Notes: generated from the sequence alone by a model not told the origin. Positions 36,436 to 46,320 are shown, counted from the first letter of the stretch. The stretch is DNA of 64,000 bases from Pseudomonadales bacterium (GCA_024234615.1 JACKNY010000001.1:1578501-1642500), one strand, 5' to 3'. Program-made: numbers and translations.

Positions 36436-38010
36436 CTAATGCACGCCGTGCATACGTTTTTTTAGCACGGGCGTTATTAAAAATAGTAAAGCGGCGACGC
36501 CCACGGCAAGCCAGCCTACGTTTTCGTACACAGCCAGAACATGAGCTGTCAACGATTGCTGATCCACTGCCAAGCTGGCATTACCGGAGCCGCCTGTCAT
36601 CATTGCGATTTGCCCCGAAATATAATTAGCGGCGGCAAAAGCTAAAAACCAGACGCCCATCATCATACCAACAATCCGTTTTAAGCTGAGCTTAGTGACC
36701 ATTGAAAGGCCAACTGGAGATAAGCACAACTCGCCCGTTGTGTGCAAAAAATAGATCAGCACCAACCAGACCATGCCTATCCGCCCTCTTCCTTCAGAAA
36801 ATTCTGAGCCAAACACCAGCACCAAAAAGCCGAATCCAACCTGCAAAATACCCAAACCAAATTTTATTGGCGTCGACGGTTCCCAGCCACGCCGTGCCAA
36901 CCAAGTCCAGAGAATTGAGAATAACGGGGCTAACGTGAATATAAAAAAAGCATTGAGTGATTGAAACATCGATGCGGGGATTTCTATGCCAAGGACATTT
37001 CGATTAATTGAGCGATCGGCAAATATATTCAGAGAGGAGCCCGCCTGCTCAAACAAAGACCAAAACAGTACCGAGAACACAATCAGCGTTGTGCAAACCA
37101 GCATGCGATCTCTATCATCTGGCTCACATTGGGTAAACGCATACACCAAGAGAAACAGGAGCACCAAAGCTTCCGTGCCCATCAATATCTGCCCTACCAG
37201 TTCCTGGTTTTGAATAAGCAGCCAAACGATAAAAACACCGATGATACCACTCAAATAGATAAGGGTTTCGCGCGACATTCCAGCAAAAATCTTTTCTTTT
37301 AAGCGCGCAGAACAAGGTGAGTCCGCCCTCCCTTCGAGTAGCGGTTTACCTTTAATAAAAACCAACAGTCCAAGCAGCATACCAATACCTGCCAAGCCAA
37401 ATCCATAGCCCCAGCCATAGGTTTGACCGAGCCAACCGCAAAGTAACGCAGCAAAAAATGATCCTAAATTGATTCCCATGTAGAAAATTGTAAAGCCACT
37501 ATCTCTGCGGGGATCTTGCTGTTCGTATAGGGAGCCAACAATGGTGGATATATTTGCCTTGAGGAAGCCAACACCCGTTACGATGAAAGCTAAGGAAAGA
37601 TAAAAGATTTGAAGGAAAAAAGGATTTCGCGCCACCTCTGCGCCCTCTCTAACCGATACTGGCCCCTCAATCGCCATACCGCAATGTCCGATCACCAGCA
37701 GTATCGCGCCAAAGGTGACTGCCTTCCCAGGACCGAGGCAGCGATCAGCTAGCACCCCACCGATGACCGGTGTGATATAAATTAGTGCAGTATAAGCACC
37801 GTAAATTAAGTAGGCTTTTTCGTCGGAAAATAGAAAGTGCTGCGTGAGATAGAAAATCAGCAGCGCGCGCATGCCGTAATAAGAAAAGCGCTCCCAAAGT
37901 TCGGTGAAAAAACAAACAAATAATCCTTTGGGGTGGCCTAATATTTCTCCACTTTGGTAGGCCCTATTATTTTCTGTCATAGCGCCATCGACCGGCATTG
38001 CCACCCCCAT
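36436..38010 (-). CDS. POT/PTR family proton-dependent oligopeptide transporter
   Basis: 524 residues, about 14 membrane helices. The family signature ExxER lies in TELWERFSYYGMRALL (residues ~36-51), and the second motif F-INLG in FTIFYMGINLGSFF. It imports di- and tripeptides across the inner membrane with protons. Internal ATGs at 37998 and 37980 are possible starts; none has a strong Shine-Dalgarno. It fits the peptide module formed with the TonB receptor and S41 protease. Confidence 0.93.
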   Translation of the reverse strand: MGVAMPVDGAMTENNRAYQSGEILGHPKGLFVCFFTELWERFSYYGMRALLIFYLTQHFLFSDEKAYLIYGAYTALIYITPVIGGVLADRCLGPGKAVTFGAILLVIGHCGMAIEGPVSVREGAEVARNPFFLQIFYLSLAFIVTGVGFLKANISTIVGSLYEQQDPRRDSGFTIFYMGINLGSFFAALLCGWLGQTYGWGYGFGLAGIGMLLGLLVFIKGKPLLEGRADSPCSARLKEKIFAGMSRETLIYLSGIIGVFIVWLLIQNQELVGQILMGTEALVLLFLLVYAFTQCEPDDRDRMLVCTTLIVFSVLFWSLFEQAGSSLNIFADRSINRNVLGIEIPASMFQSLNAFFIFTLAPLFSILWTWLARRGWEPSTPIKFGLGILQVGFGFLVLVFGSEFSEGRGRIGMVWLVLIYFLHTTGELCLSPVGLSMVTKLSLKRIVGMMMGVWFLAFAAANYISGQIAMMTGGSGNASLAVDQQSLTAHVLAVYENVGWLAVGVAALLFLITPVLKKRMHGVH

Positions 38011-38118
38011 ATCTATTATTGTTAGGTTTTATCTGGTACTGATTTACGCTGTCTTAGGTCGTTACCCAAGAGATATCGCCAAGTAGCACTTATAAGAGAA
38101 ATAGACAAAACCTTTCGC

Positions 38119-39564
38119 TTATAGCACCTCAAGGATTTTCATAACATTAGTCGTACCTTGGATGCCCATCCGGTCACCCTTAGTCAGCAACACCTGATCT
38201 CCTTGTTGTACGAGGTTTTTGCGTTTCAGCTCTGCTATAGCCAAGCTATCCAGATGGCTGCCAACTTTTGCGGCGTCAAAAAAAATGGGCTCTACGCCTC
38301 TGTATAGAAGCACCCTACGCAGAGTTTTGGGCTGATGGCTAAATGCGTAAATAGGAATTCCTGAGCGTATTCTGGACATCCAAAGCGCTGTATAACCAGA
38401 CTCAGTCATGCAAATAATCGCCTTAATGCCCTGCAAGTGATTCGCCACATACATGGTCGCCATCGCAATAGCTTCATCGGTGCGACAAAACTCAAGGTCA
38501 AGACGATGATTGGCCTTAGTGGCCGCTAGCTGCTTTTCGGCGCCAATACAAACCCGCGACATCGCCTGCACCGCTTCAATTGGATATTCCCCAGCAGCTG
38601 TTTCCGCCGACAACATGACCGCATCAGTACCATCCAATACCGCGTTGGCTACATCAAAAACCTCGGCACGGCTCGGTAGTGGGTTAAGAATCATTGATTC
38701 CATCATTTGTGTGGCAGTAATGACACAGCGGTTAAGCTCACGCGCGCGCTTTATAATGTGTTTTTGAACGCCCACCAACTCAGCATCACCAATTTCTACG
38801 CCAAGATCACCCCGGGCCACCATCACCGCATCGGATGCAGTGATCATAGCATCCAGCGTCTCCAAATCGGCAACCGCTTCAGCACGCTCAATTTTGGCAA
38901 CGATCCCAGCAAGCGATTCAGCATCGCGCAATAATTCTCGCGCCCTTTTGATATCCTCTGCGTTACGAGGAAATGAAACGGCGAGATAATCCACCTCTAA
39001 TTCGGCGGCGAGCCTAATATCAGCCAGATCTTTTTCAGTTAAAGCGGCGGCAGAAAGCCCACCTCCCTGTCGATTAATTCCCTTGTTGTTGCTCAATATA
39101 CCGCCTGTTTGCACTACGCAGCGGACACGATCGTTCTGTACGGAATCCACTTCAAGCACTATCCTGCCATCATCAAGGAGAAGCCTGTCACCTTGACACA
39201 CTTCGCTGGGCAAGGCCTCATAATCAAGACCAACCTGATTGGAATCCCCAAGATTTTTGTCCCAGTTGGCATCAAGGGTAAACATACTACCTGCGGCTAA
39301 CTGTATTTTTTTATCGGCAAAGCGCGCGATTCGAATCTTGGGGCCTTGCAGGTCACCCAATATTGCTACGTTCAACCCGTTTTTTTTAGCGATGGCGCGG
39401 ACTTGTTGTGCACGCCAGCGGTGGTCAGCCGCATCACCATGCGAAAAGTTTAGTCGTACTAAGTTCACGCCCGCCAACAATAATTTTTCCAGCACACTGG
39501 CGTTATCTGTTGCCGGCCCGAGCGTAGCAACTATTTTAGTGCGACGAAGCTTTAGTTCTTCCAA
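38119..39564 (-). CDS. pyk: Pyruvate kinase
   Basis: 481 residues. It begins LRRTKIVATLGPAT as in the family, with MVARGDLGVEI, the switch-helix TQMMESMI and the MLSAETAAGEYP phosphate/K+ region. It converts PEP and ADP to pyruvate and ATP. The start is TTG at 39564 with AGGAGA 9 bases upstream; it overlaps the last 13 bases of gap, so translation is probably coupled. It consumes triose products of the Eda route. Confidence 0.95.
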   Translation of the reverse strand: MEELKLRRTKIVATLGPATDNASVLEKLLLAGVNLVRLNFSHGDAADHRWRAQQVRAIAKKNGLNVAILGDLQGPKIRIARFADKKIQLAAGSMFTLDANWDKNLGDSNQVGLDYEALPSEVCQGDRLLLDDGRIVLEVDSVQNDRVRCVVQTGGILSNNKGINRQGGGLSAAALTEKDLADIRLAAELEVDYLAVSFPRNAEDIKRARELLRDAESLAGIVAKIERAEAVADLETLDAMITASDAVMVARGDLGVEIGDAELVGVQKHIIKRARELNRCVITATQMMESMILNPLPSRAEVFDVANAVLDGTDAVMLSAETAAGEYPIEAVQAMSRVCIGAEKQLAATKANHRLDLEFCRTDEAIAMATMYVANHLQGIKAIICMTESGYTALWMSRIRSGIPIYAFSHQPKTLRRVLLYRGVEPIFFDAAKVGSHLDSLAIAELKRKNLVQQGDQVLLTKGDRMGIQGTTNVMKILEVL

Positions 39565-40571
39565 TTATTTATTTCTCCTAACACGAGCGTATTCTCTAGC
39601 ATCCGATTCGAAAACCCCCACTCATTATCGTACCACGCCATCACTTGAACCGCCTTTCCCGAAACCTGAGTTAAGCTGGCATCAAATATGGATGATGCCG
39701 CATGATGATTAAAATCCTGTGACACCAGAGGCTGATCATTATAGGCCAGCACGCCTTTTAAACAATGTTGTTTTATGGCTGCGCGCATAATCTCATTTAC
39801 CTCCTCAGAGGTTACTTGCCGCGCGGGAATAAATGTTAGATCAACCAAAGAAACATTGGCTGTAGGCACACGAATGGCAACTCCGCTTAATTTTCCAGCC
39901 AACTCCGGCAATACCAAGCCTATCGCCTGTGCCGCGCCTGTTTTGGCCGGAATCATCGATGCCGTGGCCGCGCGGGCACGACGAAGATCTGGATGATAAG
40001 TATCTAGGAGGCTCTGGTCGTTGGTGTAAGAGTGGATCGTCGTCATGGTTCCTGACTCAATAGTCAGCGCATCGTTTAAAATTTTTGCTATTGGAGCCAA
40101 ACAGTTTGTGGTACAGGATGCATTCGATATTATCTGGTGTTCGACGCTCAAAATATTGTCATTAACCCCGTAAACAACGGTTGCATCCGCATCCTTAGAT
40201 GGCGCTGACACTAACACTTTTTTTGCTCCCGCTTGAATATGTTTGGCAGCAGATTCACGATCCGTAAATAAACCACTGCATTCATAAACGACATCAATAC
40301 CCAGTTCGCCCCAGGGTAGTTTTGCTGGATCGCGCTCTGCCAGCACACGAATGGTATCACTGCCTACCTGAATAGCATCCGCGCTGGCGGATACCTTTTT
40401 AAAAAATAGGCCGTGCGTTGTATCGTATTGCGTTAAATGGGCATTTGTTTTCGCAGCCCCAAGGTCATTAATTGCCTGGATCTGTATTTTGTCCCGATAG
40501 CCACCCTCATAGAGCGCGCGCAATATGTTCCTACCTATTCGACCGTAACCGTTGATCGCCACATTGATCAT
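39552..40571 (-). CDS. gap: Glyceraldehyde-3-phosphate dehydrogenase
   Basis: 339 residues from the ATG at 40571, where the canonical INVAINGYGRIGRN begins; an upstream in-frame start would add 26 residues without homology. Catalytic Cys lies in NASCTTNCLAP, with His in IHSYTNDQ. The NAD-binding Asp in INDLG suggests NAD preference. Oxidises GAP, including that released by Eda. Forms a two-gene operon with pyk. Confidence 0.95.
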   Translation of the reverse strand: MINVAINGYGRIGRNILRALYEGGYRDKIQIQAINDLGAAKTNAHLTQYDTTHGLFFKKVSASADAIQVGSDTIRVLAERDPAKLPWGELGIDVVYECSGLFTDRESAAKHIQAGAKKVLVSAPSKDADATVVYGVNDNILSVEHQIISNASCTTNCLAPIAKILNDALTIESGTMTTIHSYTNDQSLLDTYHPDLRRARAATASMIPAKTGAAQAIGLVLPELAGKLSGVAIRVPTANVSLVDLTFIPARQVTSEEVNEIMRAAIKQHCLKGVLAYNDQPLVSQDFNHHAASSIFDASLTQVSGKAVQVMAWYDNEWGFSNRMLENTLVLGEINNWKN

Positions 40572-41111
40572 AGTTGACTGATTAACCTCATGGATGTTGA
40601 AAAATAAACCCTTTAGTACAGAGTAACTGAAACACCATTTTAACCCCATTATTATAATTTTTTCAATTTGATCTTACTGCCGGCGCCATCAACATAAAAA
40701 TATTTATTTATTATTAATAACATAATGTTAAATAATTTATATAAAAATTAAATTAATATTTTTATCAAATTCAAAAAACAATAATCCTATTTAACAGGAA
40801 ATAATTAGAAATTTTGATCAAAAAATTCCCTAGCATCGATTAACGAAAGAACTGTCATTTTGATAATGCTAGCAAGCCAGGAAGGGAGTTAGAGCTATTT
40901 TTGAGCAAAAATAGCCCGGTTAGAAATTATTTGAATTCGTGTAAACCATTTTATCAGTCAGCACCTCAGTATCGCTTTTTGCTCAGCGTTCTGATCGACT
41001 CCTATAATCATAAAGAACAAATGCTTGGCTCCAAAACTGTGCTTTCCGACAATATGTCTTCAATTTGGGCAATAAGCCTTGGACATGCCCTGCTTTAGCC
41101 CATTTCGTCAC
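40572..41111. other. Gap upstream of gap, downstream of the GST gene
   Basis: About 540 bases, extremely AT-rich at 40660-40830 (the gap promoter region). It contains a perfect 9-bp palindromic hairpin, GCTATTTTT-GAGC-AAAAATAGC (40894-40915). A 65-codon plus-strand frame (40901-41098) has no Shine-Dalgarno and no recognisable protein; not called. Confidence 0.5.
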
Positions 41112-41909
41112 TCAATTCTGCTGTAGTAGCTTGCTTAAGTCTGAGGAAGCCGCTTCTGCATGCCGATTTACTATTGCATTGAACTTTTCCGAGCCCCAAG
41201 GGTTTTCAAGGCGTAATGCATTCTCACGCTGAGTCACTCGTTGTAACCAATTTGCGAACGACGGATGTTGCCGCCACAATCCGGTCAACCCCAACTTATG
41301 CAACCTAACCATATAGGGTGCAAAGGCGGCGTCCGCCAAAGAATAATTTTCTCCCACCAACCACTGGTGGGCGCTTAACGCAGTATCCATTGCCATTATG
41401 ATTTGGCGAAGATTCCTTATAGCTAGTTCAGCCGCCGGTGATTGCAAGCCCTGTTCATGCGTTTGCTGTTGGCGTTCACGCCTTTTCGGGTCGGTAATGC
41501 TGGCAAAATGTTGCTGTAATTGTTGCGGTGTTTTCATCTCATTCATTTGGTGACGTAATACCGTCGCATAGGTTAAAACACCAATTGCCGGATGTAATTC
41601 ATCATCTCCAGTTTTCACCCACAGACGCATTTGACTGCGCTGCAATAAATCAACCGGACTCAGTCGCGGTTGTGGGTAAGCCTCTTCCAGGTATTCGTTG
41701 ATAATGCTGGATTCCCGAATAACAACTCCGTCATGAACTAAGGTGGGGACAACGGCTTTCGGGTTGAGCTTGAGGTATTCCGGTGCAAACTGATCGCCAC
41801 GGCGCAAGTTAAGTGATTGCTCATTCCAGACTAATTGTTTTTCCGCCAGCACCAGCCGTACCTTTTGCGCACAGGCCGATTCAACACTGGTAAAAAGTAA
41901 TAATGTCAT
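41112..41909 (-). CDS. Glutathione S-transferase family protein
   Basis: 265 residues. N-terminal thioredoxin-fold domain with SACAQKVRLVLAEK and the cis-Pro/Ser glutathione site VVPTLVHDG...RESSIINEYLEE; an all-helical C-terminal domain with the N-capping motif YSLADAAFAPY. Substrate unknown. It is 16 bases downstream of pyrD, so probably co-transcribed. Confidence 0.9.
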   Translation of the reverse strand: MTLLLFTSVESACAQKVRLVLAEKQLVWNEQSLNLRRGDQFAPEYLKLNPKAVVPTLVHDGVVIRESSIINEYLEEAYPQPRLSPVDLLQRSQMRLWVKTGDDELHPAIGVLTYATVLRHQMNEMKTPQQLQQHFASITDPKRRERQQQTHEQGLQSPAAELAIRNLRQIIMAMDTALSAHQWLVGENYSLADAAFAPYMVRLHKLGLTGLWRQHPSFANWLQRVTQRENALRLENPWGSEKFNAIVNRHAEAASSDLSKLLQQN

Positions 41910-41925
41910 GGTTAAAGCTCACTCC

Positions 41926-42936
41926 CTATAGGGCGATTAGGATATCTCGAATCAAGCGCGGGCCTGCATAGATAAAACCTGTATAGAGCTGAATTAAACG
42001 CGCCCCGGCATCCAACTTAGCTAACGCGGATGGCGCGTCCATAATACCGCCAGCGGCAATTACCGGAATTTGATTACCCAATTCCGCACTGAGCACTGCG
42101 ATCACCTGAGTTGATTTGTCAGTCAGTGGTGCACCACTCAACCCACCCGCCTCGTCGGCATGCTTCAAGCCCTCCACCCCGGCACGTGAGAGCGTGGTGT
42201 TGGTGGCAATCGCGGCATCCATTGCAAACTCCCGCAACACTCCTGCGACGGTTTTAATTTCATCCACATTCATATCTGGTGCAATTTTAACTGCGATGGG
42301 TGTATAGCGATCATATTCTTCAGCAAGCTTGCGTTGCTCTTCTTTAATTCCACACAACAGCTGCTTTAGAGAATCACCAAATTGGAGGTTACGCAAACCC
42401 GGCGTATTAGGTGAGGATATATTAACCGTAATGTAATCTGCGGTGATATAGACTTTACGCATACCAATGAGGTAATCGTCGAGCGCCTGCTCAACCGGAG
42501 TATCAAAATTTTTGCCAATGTTGATACCTAAAATACTAGCCGAACGACGTAGCGCAACCTGAGATAGCAGGTGATCAACACCAAGATTATTAAACCCCAT
42601 ACGATTGATTATGGCTTGCCGTTCAGGCAGGCGAAATAAACGCGGCTTGGGGTTGCCAGGCTGAGGCCGTGGCGTCACCGTACCCACTTCGATAAAACCA
42701 AAACCCAGCGCGGAAAGCCCATCAATATAATCGGCATTCTTATCCAATCCAGCGGCCAAACCCACAGGGTTTGGAAACGATAGCCCCATCACTTTTACGG
42801 GTTTCCGCGGTAGCCTTGGCAGCAGGTTGGGTGTGAGCTTGAGTTTTTCGGCGAGTCCTATACCTTTTAATGCCAGATCATGCGCGGTTTCCGGTTCCAG
42901 CAAAAAAAGAAGATTACGAAATAGTCGATAGCTCAT
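41926..42936 (-). CDS. pyrD: Dihydroorotate dehydrogenase (quinone), class 2
   Basis: 336 residues. The N-terminal membrane-association helices (YRLFRNLLFLLEPETAHDLAL) are those of class 2 enzymes. FMN/substrate motifs: NPVGLAAGLDKNADYIDGL, NRMGFNNLG, INISSPNTPGLRNLQ with the catalytic Ser, and AAGGI. It oxidises dihydroorotate with ubiquinone in pyrimidine synthesis. Confidence 0.96.
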   Translation of the reverse strand: MSYRLFRNLLFLLEPETAHDLALKGIGLAEKLKLTPNLLPRLPRKPVKVMGLSFPNPVGLAAGLDKNADYIDGLSALGFGFIEVGTVTPRPQPGNPKPRLFRLPERQAIINRMGFNNLGVDHLLSQVALRRSASILGINIGKNFDTPVEQALDDYLIGMRKVYITADYITVNISSPNTPGLRNLQFGDSLKQLLCGIKEEQRKLAEEYDRYTPIAVKIAPDMNVDEIKTVAGVLREFAMDAAIATNTTLSRAGVEGLKHADEAGGLSGAPLTDKSTQVIAVLSAELGNQIPVIAAGGIMDAPSALAKLDAGARLIQLYTGFIYAGPRLIRDILIAL

Positions 42937-43119
42937 GAATTCAGATTATTAAATTGAAAGGTGCCGCAGCAAATTAGCGGCGGATTATACGCTAACTCAG
43001 GCCAGTTCAACAATTTCCAAACAGAGTTCCTGTCGTCCTCAGCTCCAAATGTATTCGCTGGTTTGATAAAAGGCAAAGCCTGTTAAGCCTTGTATGCTCG
43101 TGCAGGGTCGTTTATGCTT

Positions 43120-43761
43120 CTAATCTGAAAGCTCGTCAACCCGAGATTGCAGCAGCATTTCCAGCCTACCATCACCCAGCAGCATAGTCCGGGATACGTT
43201 AAAACTGCTCAACAGCCCTTTAAGTTCGGCCTGGGGATGATGATATAAAACCGGTGCAGGGTCCGGTCGCCCCGCCACCTTTAGACTGTCGGGTTGCAAG
43301 ATACCGTACTGCTGATAAGACAATCGTGTATTTGCCTTTAGCAGCCCAAAGCAATGAGCCTTAGTGCCGAGATGTAGAAAGGGTGCTAGTAGATGATTAA
43401 GAGCCAAAATTGCAGGTTTATCCAGATAATTGAATAGATCCCAAAACAAGCAAACATCGAAACGGGTATTTTTGGAAAAGTCGAAAATACCCCTGAGTTG
43501 ATTGTTCAGCTCATCGTCCGTCAAGGCCTGTTGCTGCGCTAAAAAGGGCTCGGAGAACAAATCCAGAATATGCAGGCGACACTTATATTGGCCAAAAAAA
43601 GCAACACTTACTGATATTGCGGGCCCCAAATCCAATACAGTTAAACTTTGACCTTCCGCCAGAGATTCAAAATCAAACAACGCCGAGAACAGAGTACTTT
43701 TAAAGCTCGAGGCTATAACGCCAGGAGCGGCATTAGTGCCGCGATTGGCTGTAGAGAACAT
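43120..43761 (-). CDS. Putative SAM-methyltransferase-like protein
   Basis: 213 residues. TVLDLGPAISVSVAFFG resembles motif I of class I methyltransferases and is followed by an acidic strand end (LHILDL). FDVCLFWDLFNYLD resembles motif II/post-motif II. The C-terminal half lacks clear catalytic motifs. It lies 37 bases downstream of the bactofilin gene and is probably co-transcribed. Function unknown. Confidence 0.6.
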   Translation of the reverse strand: MFSTANRGTNAAPGVIASSFKSTLFSALFDFESLAEGQSLTVLDLGPAISVSVAFFGQYKCRLHILDLFSEPFLAQQQALTDDELNNQLRGIFDFSKNTRFDVCLFWDLFNYLDKPAILALNHLLAPFLHLGTKAHCFGLLKANTRLSYQQYGILQPDSLKVAGRPDPAPVLYHHPQAELKGLLSSFNVSRTMLLGDGRLEMLLQSRVDELSD

Positions 43762-43798
43762 CAAAAAATAAATTCGTTAGTAGAATGAATACGGCTAA

Positions 43799-44293
43799 TC
43801 AGCTTCCCTTCGAACCACTGCCTACGGATTCGCTTTTTTGTGTATCAATTGAATTCATTGATTTTATCGGAGTCACGGGCGTTGAAATAGCAGGGTCCAT
43901 ATCTATACTGCCTTTAAATTTAGCGCCATCCTCCAGTGTGACACGAGGAGCAATAATATTACCCTGCACATTACCAGTCTTGGAGATAATGACTTTTTCA
44001 TTGCCCGAAATATCACCCTGTACTTCGCCTTCAATCCGTATCACGCTAGCATGCACATTGGCTGAAACTTTCCCGCTACGACCAATAGTCACTTCTTTCG
44101 AACCTAATTCAATACTGCCTTGCACTTTACCATCGATCACTAGGTTTTCATCACCACTAATATCGCCCTTAATATTAATAGTAGAGCCGATTAATGCTTG
44201 CCTGCTAGTGGTCTGAGTGTTTTGGGTAGTCGATTCCTGATGCGCGCTATAGTCATTGCTAGGCGTATCATCCTGTCTCTTTTTATCAAACAT
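43799..44293 (-). CDS. Bactofilin (polymer-forming cytoskeletal protein)
   Basis: 164 residues. A polar, disordered N-terminus (1-35) precedes the right-handed beta-helix of repeated hydrophobic-Gly units: GSTINIKGDISGDENLVIDGKV, GSIELGS, GKVSANVHA, EGEVQGDISG, GNVQGNIIAP. Bactofilins self-assemble without nucleotide and organise cell-wall or pole-associated machinery. It is close to the methyltransferase-like gene. Confidence 0.93.
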   Translation of the reverse strand: MFDKKRQDDTPSNDYSAHQESTTQNTQTTSRQALIGSTINIKGDISGDENLVIDGKVQGSIELGSKEVTIGRSGKVSANVHASVIRIEGEVQGDISGNEKVIISKTGNVQGNIIAPRVTLEDGAKFKGSIDMDPAISTPVTPIKSMNSIDTQKSESVGSGSKGS

Positions 44294-44503
44294 AGTCTGA
44301 GTTCTCCCTAATTAATTGATTTTGCGGCAGTTTGACTCAAGTATTTAGAGTACACATTCTAAGTATAGACAACAGAACCCAAGCATACGAATTATCAGCG
44401 TCATAGTTTAAAGCCGTAACGATCTCACTATTGGCATAGTGACAGGTATTTTTCATTAATTTGTAGGCTCTCAACAAATTTATCAGAACGAAATCTATCT
44501 AAG

Positions 44504-45340
44504 TTACTCACCAACCAGCTGGTCCGCCCTAAAAAAGGCACCCTCTCCTCTCGCTAAAACCTCTGTCAACCGAGCTAATATGGCCGTCATCTTCTCCATC
44601 AGAATCCAGGGAGGGTTAATCACGATCATGCCCGCTGCTGACATCCCCTCGTGCTCTGAATCCGCCCTGACACCCAACTCAAAACGTTGTATTTTTTTGA
44701 TGCCACTATCGACGAAGGCTCGTTCCAACCGATCTATTCGCTTACGTTCCACCACTGGATACCAAATAGCATAAATACCGCCAGCAAATCTTTTATAGGC
44801 TTGAGCGACAGTTTCTAAAACCTGGGAAAAATCGCTTTTTATTTCATAGGAAGGATCGATCAGGATCAGGCCTCTGCGCGATTGCGGTGGCAATAAGGCT
44901 AATAATCCTTTAAAGCCGTCTTCCTGTAGGAGTTTAACGCGACGATCTCTCGCGATACTTTGCTTGAGCAATGCAAAGTCCGTGGGATGCATCTCAAATA
45001 GACGAGCCTTATCCTGTGGCCGCATCAAAGCGAGGGCAATCTTAGGTGAACCAGGATAGTAACGTAATACATCGCTGGTATTGCATGAACGCAAAATTTC
45101 AAAGTACTGACTCAATTCTGGCCATTCGTCTGCTGCCAACTGTCCAATGCCTGCAGTATATTCCTGCAACTTTAACGCTTGCGGAGAAGCAAGGTCATAC
45201 AGCCCAGCACCGGCATGTGTATCGATATAGTCAAAGGCGCTCTCTTTTTTAACCAAATGCTCAAGAATTTCGACGAGAACAATATGTTTGAGAACGTCAG
45301 CAAAGTTTCCTGCATGAAATGAGTGACGATAACTTAACAA
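44504..45340 (-). CDS. rlmJ: 23S rRNA (adenine-2030-N6)-methyltransferase RlmJ
   Basis: 278 residues. The N-terminus LSYRHSFHAGNFADVLKHIVL matches the family, with DTHAGAGLYDL as the SAM loop and the catalytic IDPSYE (D/NPPY-like). TTG start at 45340 with AGGAG 7 bases upstream is supported by homology. Single gene. Confidence 0.95.
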   Translation of the reverse strand: MLSYRHSFHAGNFADVLKHIVLVEILEHLVKKESAFDYIDTHAGAGLYDLASPQALKLQEYTAGIGQLAADEWPELSQYFEILRSCNTSDVLRYYPGSPKIALALMRPQDKARLFEMHPTDFALLKQSIARDRRVKLLQEDGFKGLLALLPPQSRRGLILIDPSYEIKSDFSQVLETVAQAYKRFAGGIYAIWYPVVERKRIDRLERAFVDSGIKKIQRFELGVRADSEHEGMSAAGMIVINPPWILMEKMTAILARLTEVLARGEGAFFRADQLVGE

Positions 45341-45383
45341 TGCCTAACTCCTGCTTAAAAAATAACTGTCTGGAAGTGGGTAT

Positions 45384-45872
45384 TTAGGGTAGCGTTTTTT
45401 GTGCGGATCGATTTAGTACAGTTAACCCATTACCAAAAAAGAACATTCCGACAATGATTGCAATTAGCCAAGCACCCCAAGCGTTTGATTGCGGTAATAC
45501 GACCCGTCCCGGGTGGCTTGGATCACTACGCACGCTAACCCACTTACCTATTGCGTAGCGTCCCTGCGCACGCTTTTCAAGAGCGCCTTTTGGGCCGCCC
45601 TGCAACAAACTGGCCTGATAAACGGCACCGTTCTTGGGGTGAACCCGCAGGTCAATTATAAGCTCATATTGATCGCTCATGTGCTGTGCCCAATGTATCC
45701 TTGTGGCAACAACTTCTGCTTGCTGCAAAGGCCAGGTTTCACGGTTATCCATATAACTAGCACCGCCGAAACCAAGCAAACCAAAAGCGACCATCCCCGC
45801 CAGAAACCAAGGTAGTGCTTTTACTAATCTCTTCCAAAAATCTGTTAAGTTGGTTGCTTTAGTTTCCGTCAT
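45384..45872 (-). CDS. DUF3592-like two-TM membrane protein
   Basis: 162 residues. Membrane helices at ~19-36 (WFLAGMVAFGLLGFGGASY) and ~135-155; between them is an extracytoplasmic beta-domain with VHPKNGAVYQASLL and GKWVSVRSDPSHPGRVVL, the layout of DUF3592. Function unknown. It ends with a short polar tail. Confidence 0.75.
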   Translation of the reverse strand: MTETKATNLTDFWKRLVKALPWFLAGMVAFGLLGFGGASYMDNRETWPLQQAEVVATRIHWAQHMSDQYELIIDLRVHPKNGAVYQASLLQGGPKGALEKRAQGRYAIGKWVSVRSDPSHPGRVVLPQSNAWGAWLIAIIVGMFFFGNGLTVLNRSAQKTLP

Positions 45873-46152
45873 GCTTTACCCGTCGAGCACATTGTTATGA
45901 TTAGTGATAGGTATTTTAGCTGTTTTGAACTGCAAGCTCCCACTAATGATTGATATTTAGGTTGACTCTTAGCGACGGTAAAAATGTCAACATTTTATAC
46001 AGTGGCCAGCCACTTCAACAAATAACATCTGGAATTTCAATTGGTTACAAACTGGCTCATATATTGCTGCCTAAGCATGATCCTGTATAAATCTAAAAAT
46101 AACAATTTAATTCAGCTTGATCCGCTGATTTTGGAAATTGATGGAGAGCAGT

Positions 46153-46320
46153 ATGAATAAAATCACTGTGCTAAATACTTTAGCTGCGGTTGCTGGCCTG
46201 ATGATCGCCTCACCAATTTGGGCTACAACTGCGCAAATTCCCGAACCAAACATCATAACCTTACTGGGTATTGGTGTGGTTAGTGCCATCCTGTTCACGC
46301 GATATAAAATACGTAAATAA
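46153..46320 (+). CDS. Tiny PEP-CTERM-like exported protein
   Basis: 55 residues from the ATG at 46153 (GGAGA 5 bases upstream). A signal peptide spans 1-24 (cleaved at IWA). Pro30-Glu31-Pro32 is followed by a hydrophobic stretch (33-48) and a basic end RYKIRK, the three parts of a PEP-CTERM exosortase sorting signal. The mature chain would be only ~31 residues, mostly the sorting signal. No exosortase is in the window. The alternative is a small two-helix membrane peptide. Confidence 0.6.
   Translation: MNKITVLNTLAAVAGLMIASPIWATTAQIPEPNIITLLGIGVVSAILFTRYKIRK

Noticed and set aside
39239..39712. 157-codon open frame spanning the pyk-gap junction on the plus strand
   Set aside because: Both opposite-strand genes are certain.
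40901..41098. 65-codon plus-strand frame between gap and GST genes
   Set aside because: No Shine-Dalgarno, no recognisable motif, starts inside a hairpin.
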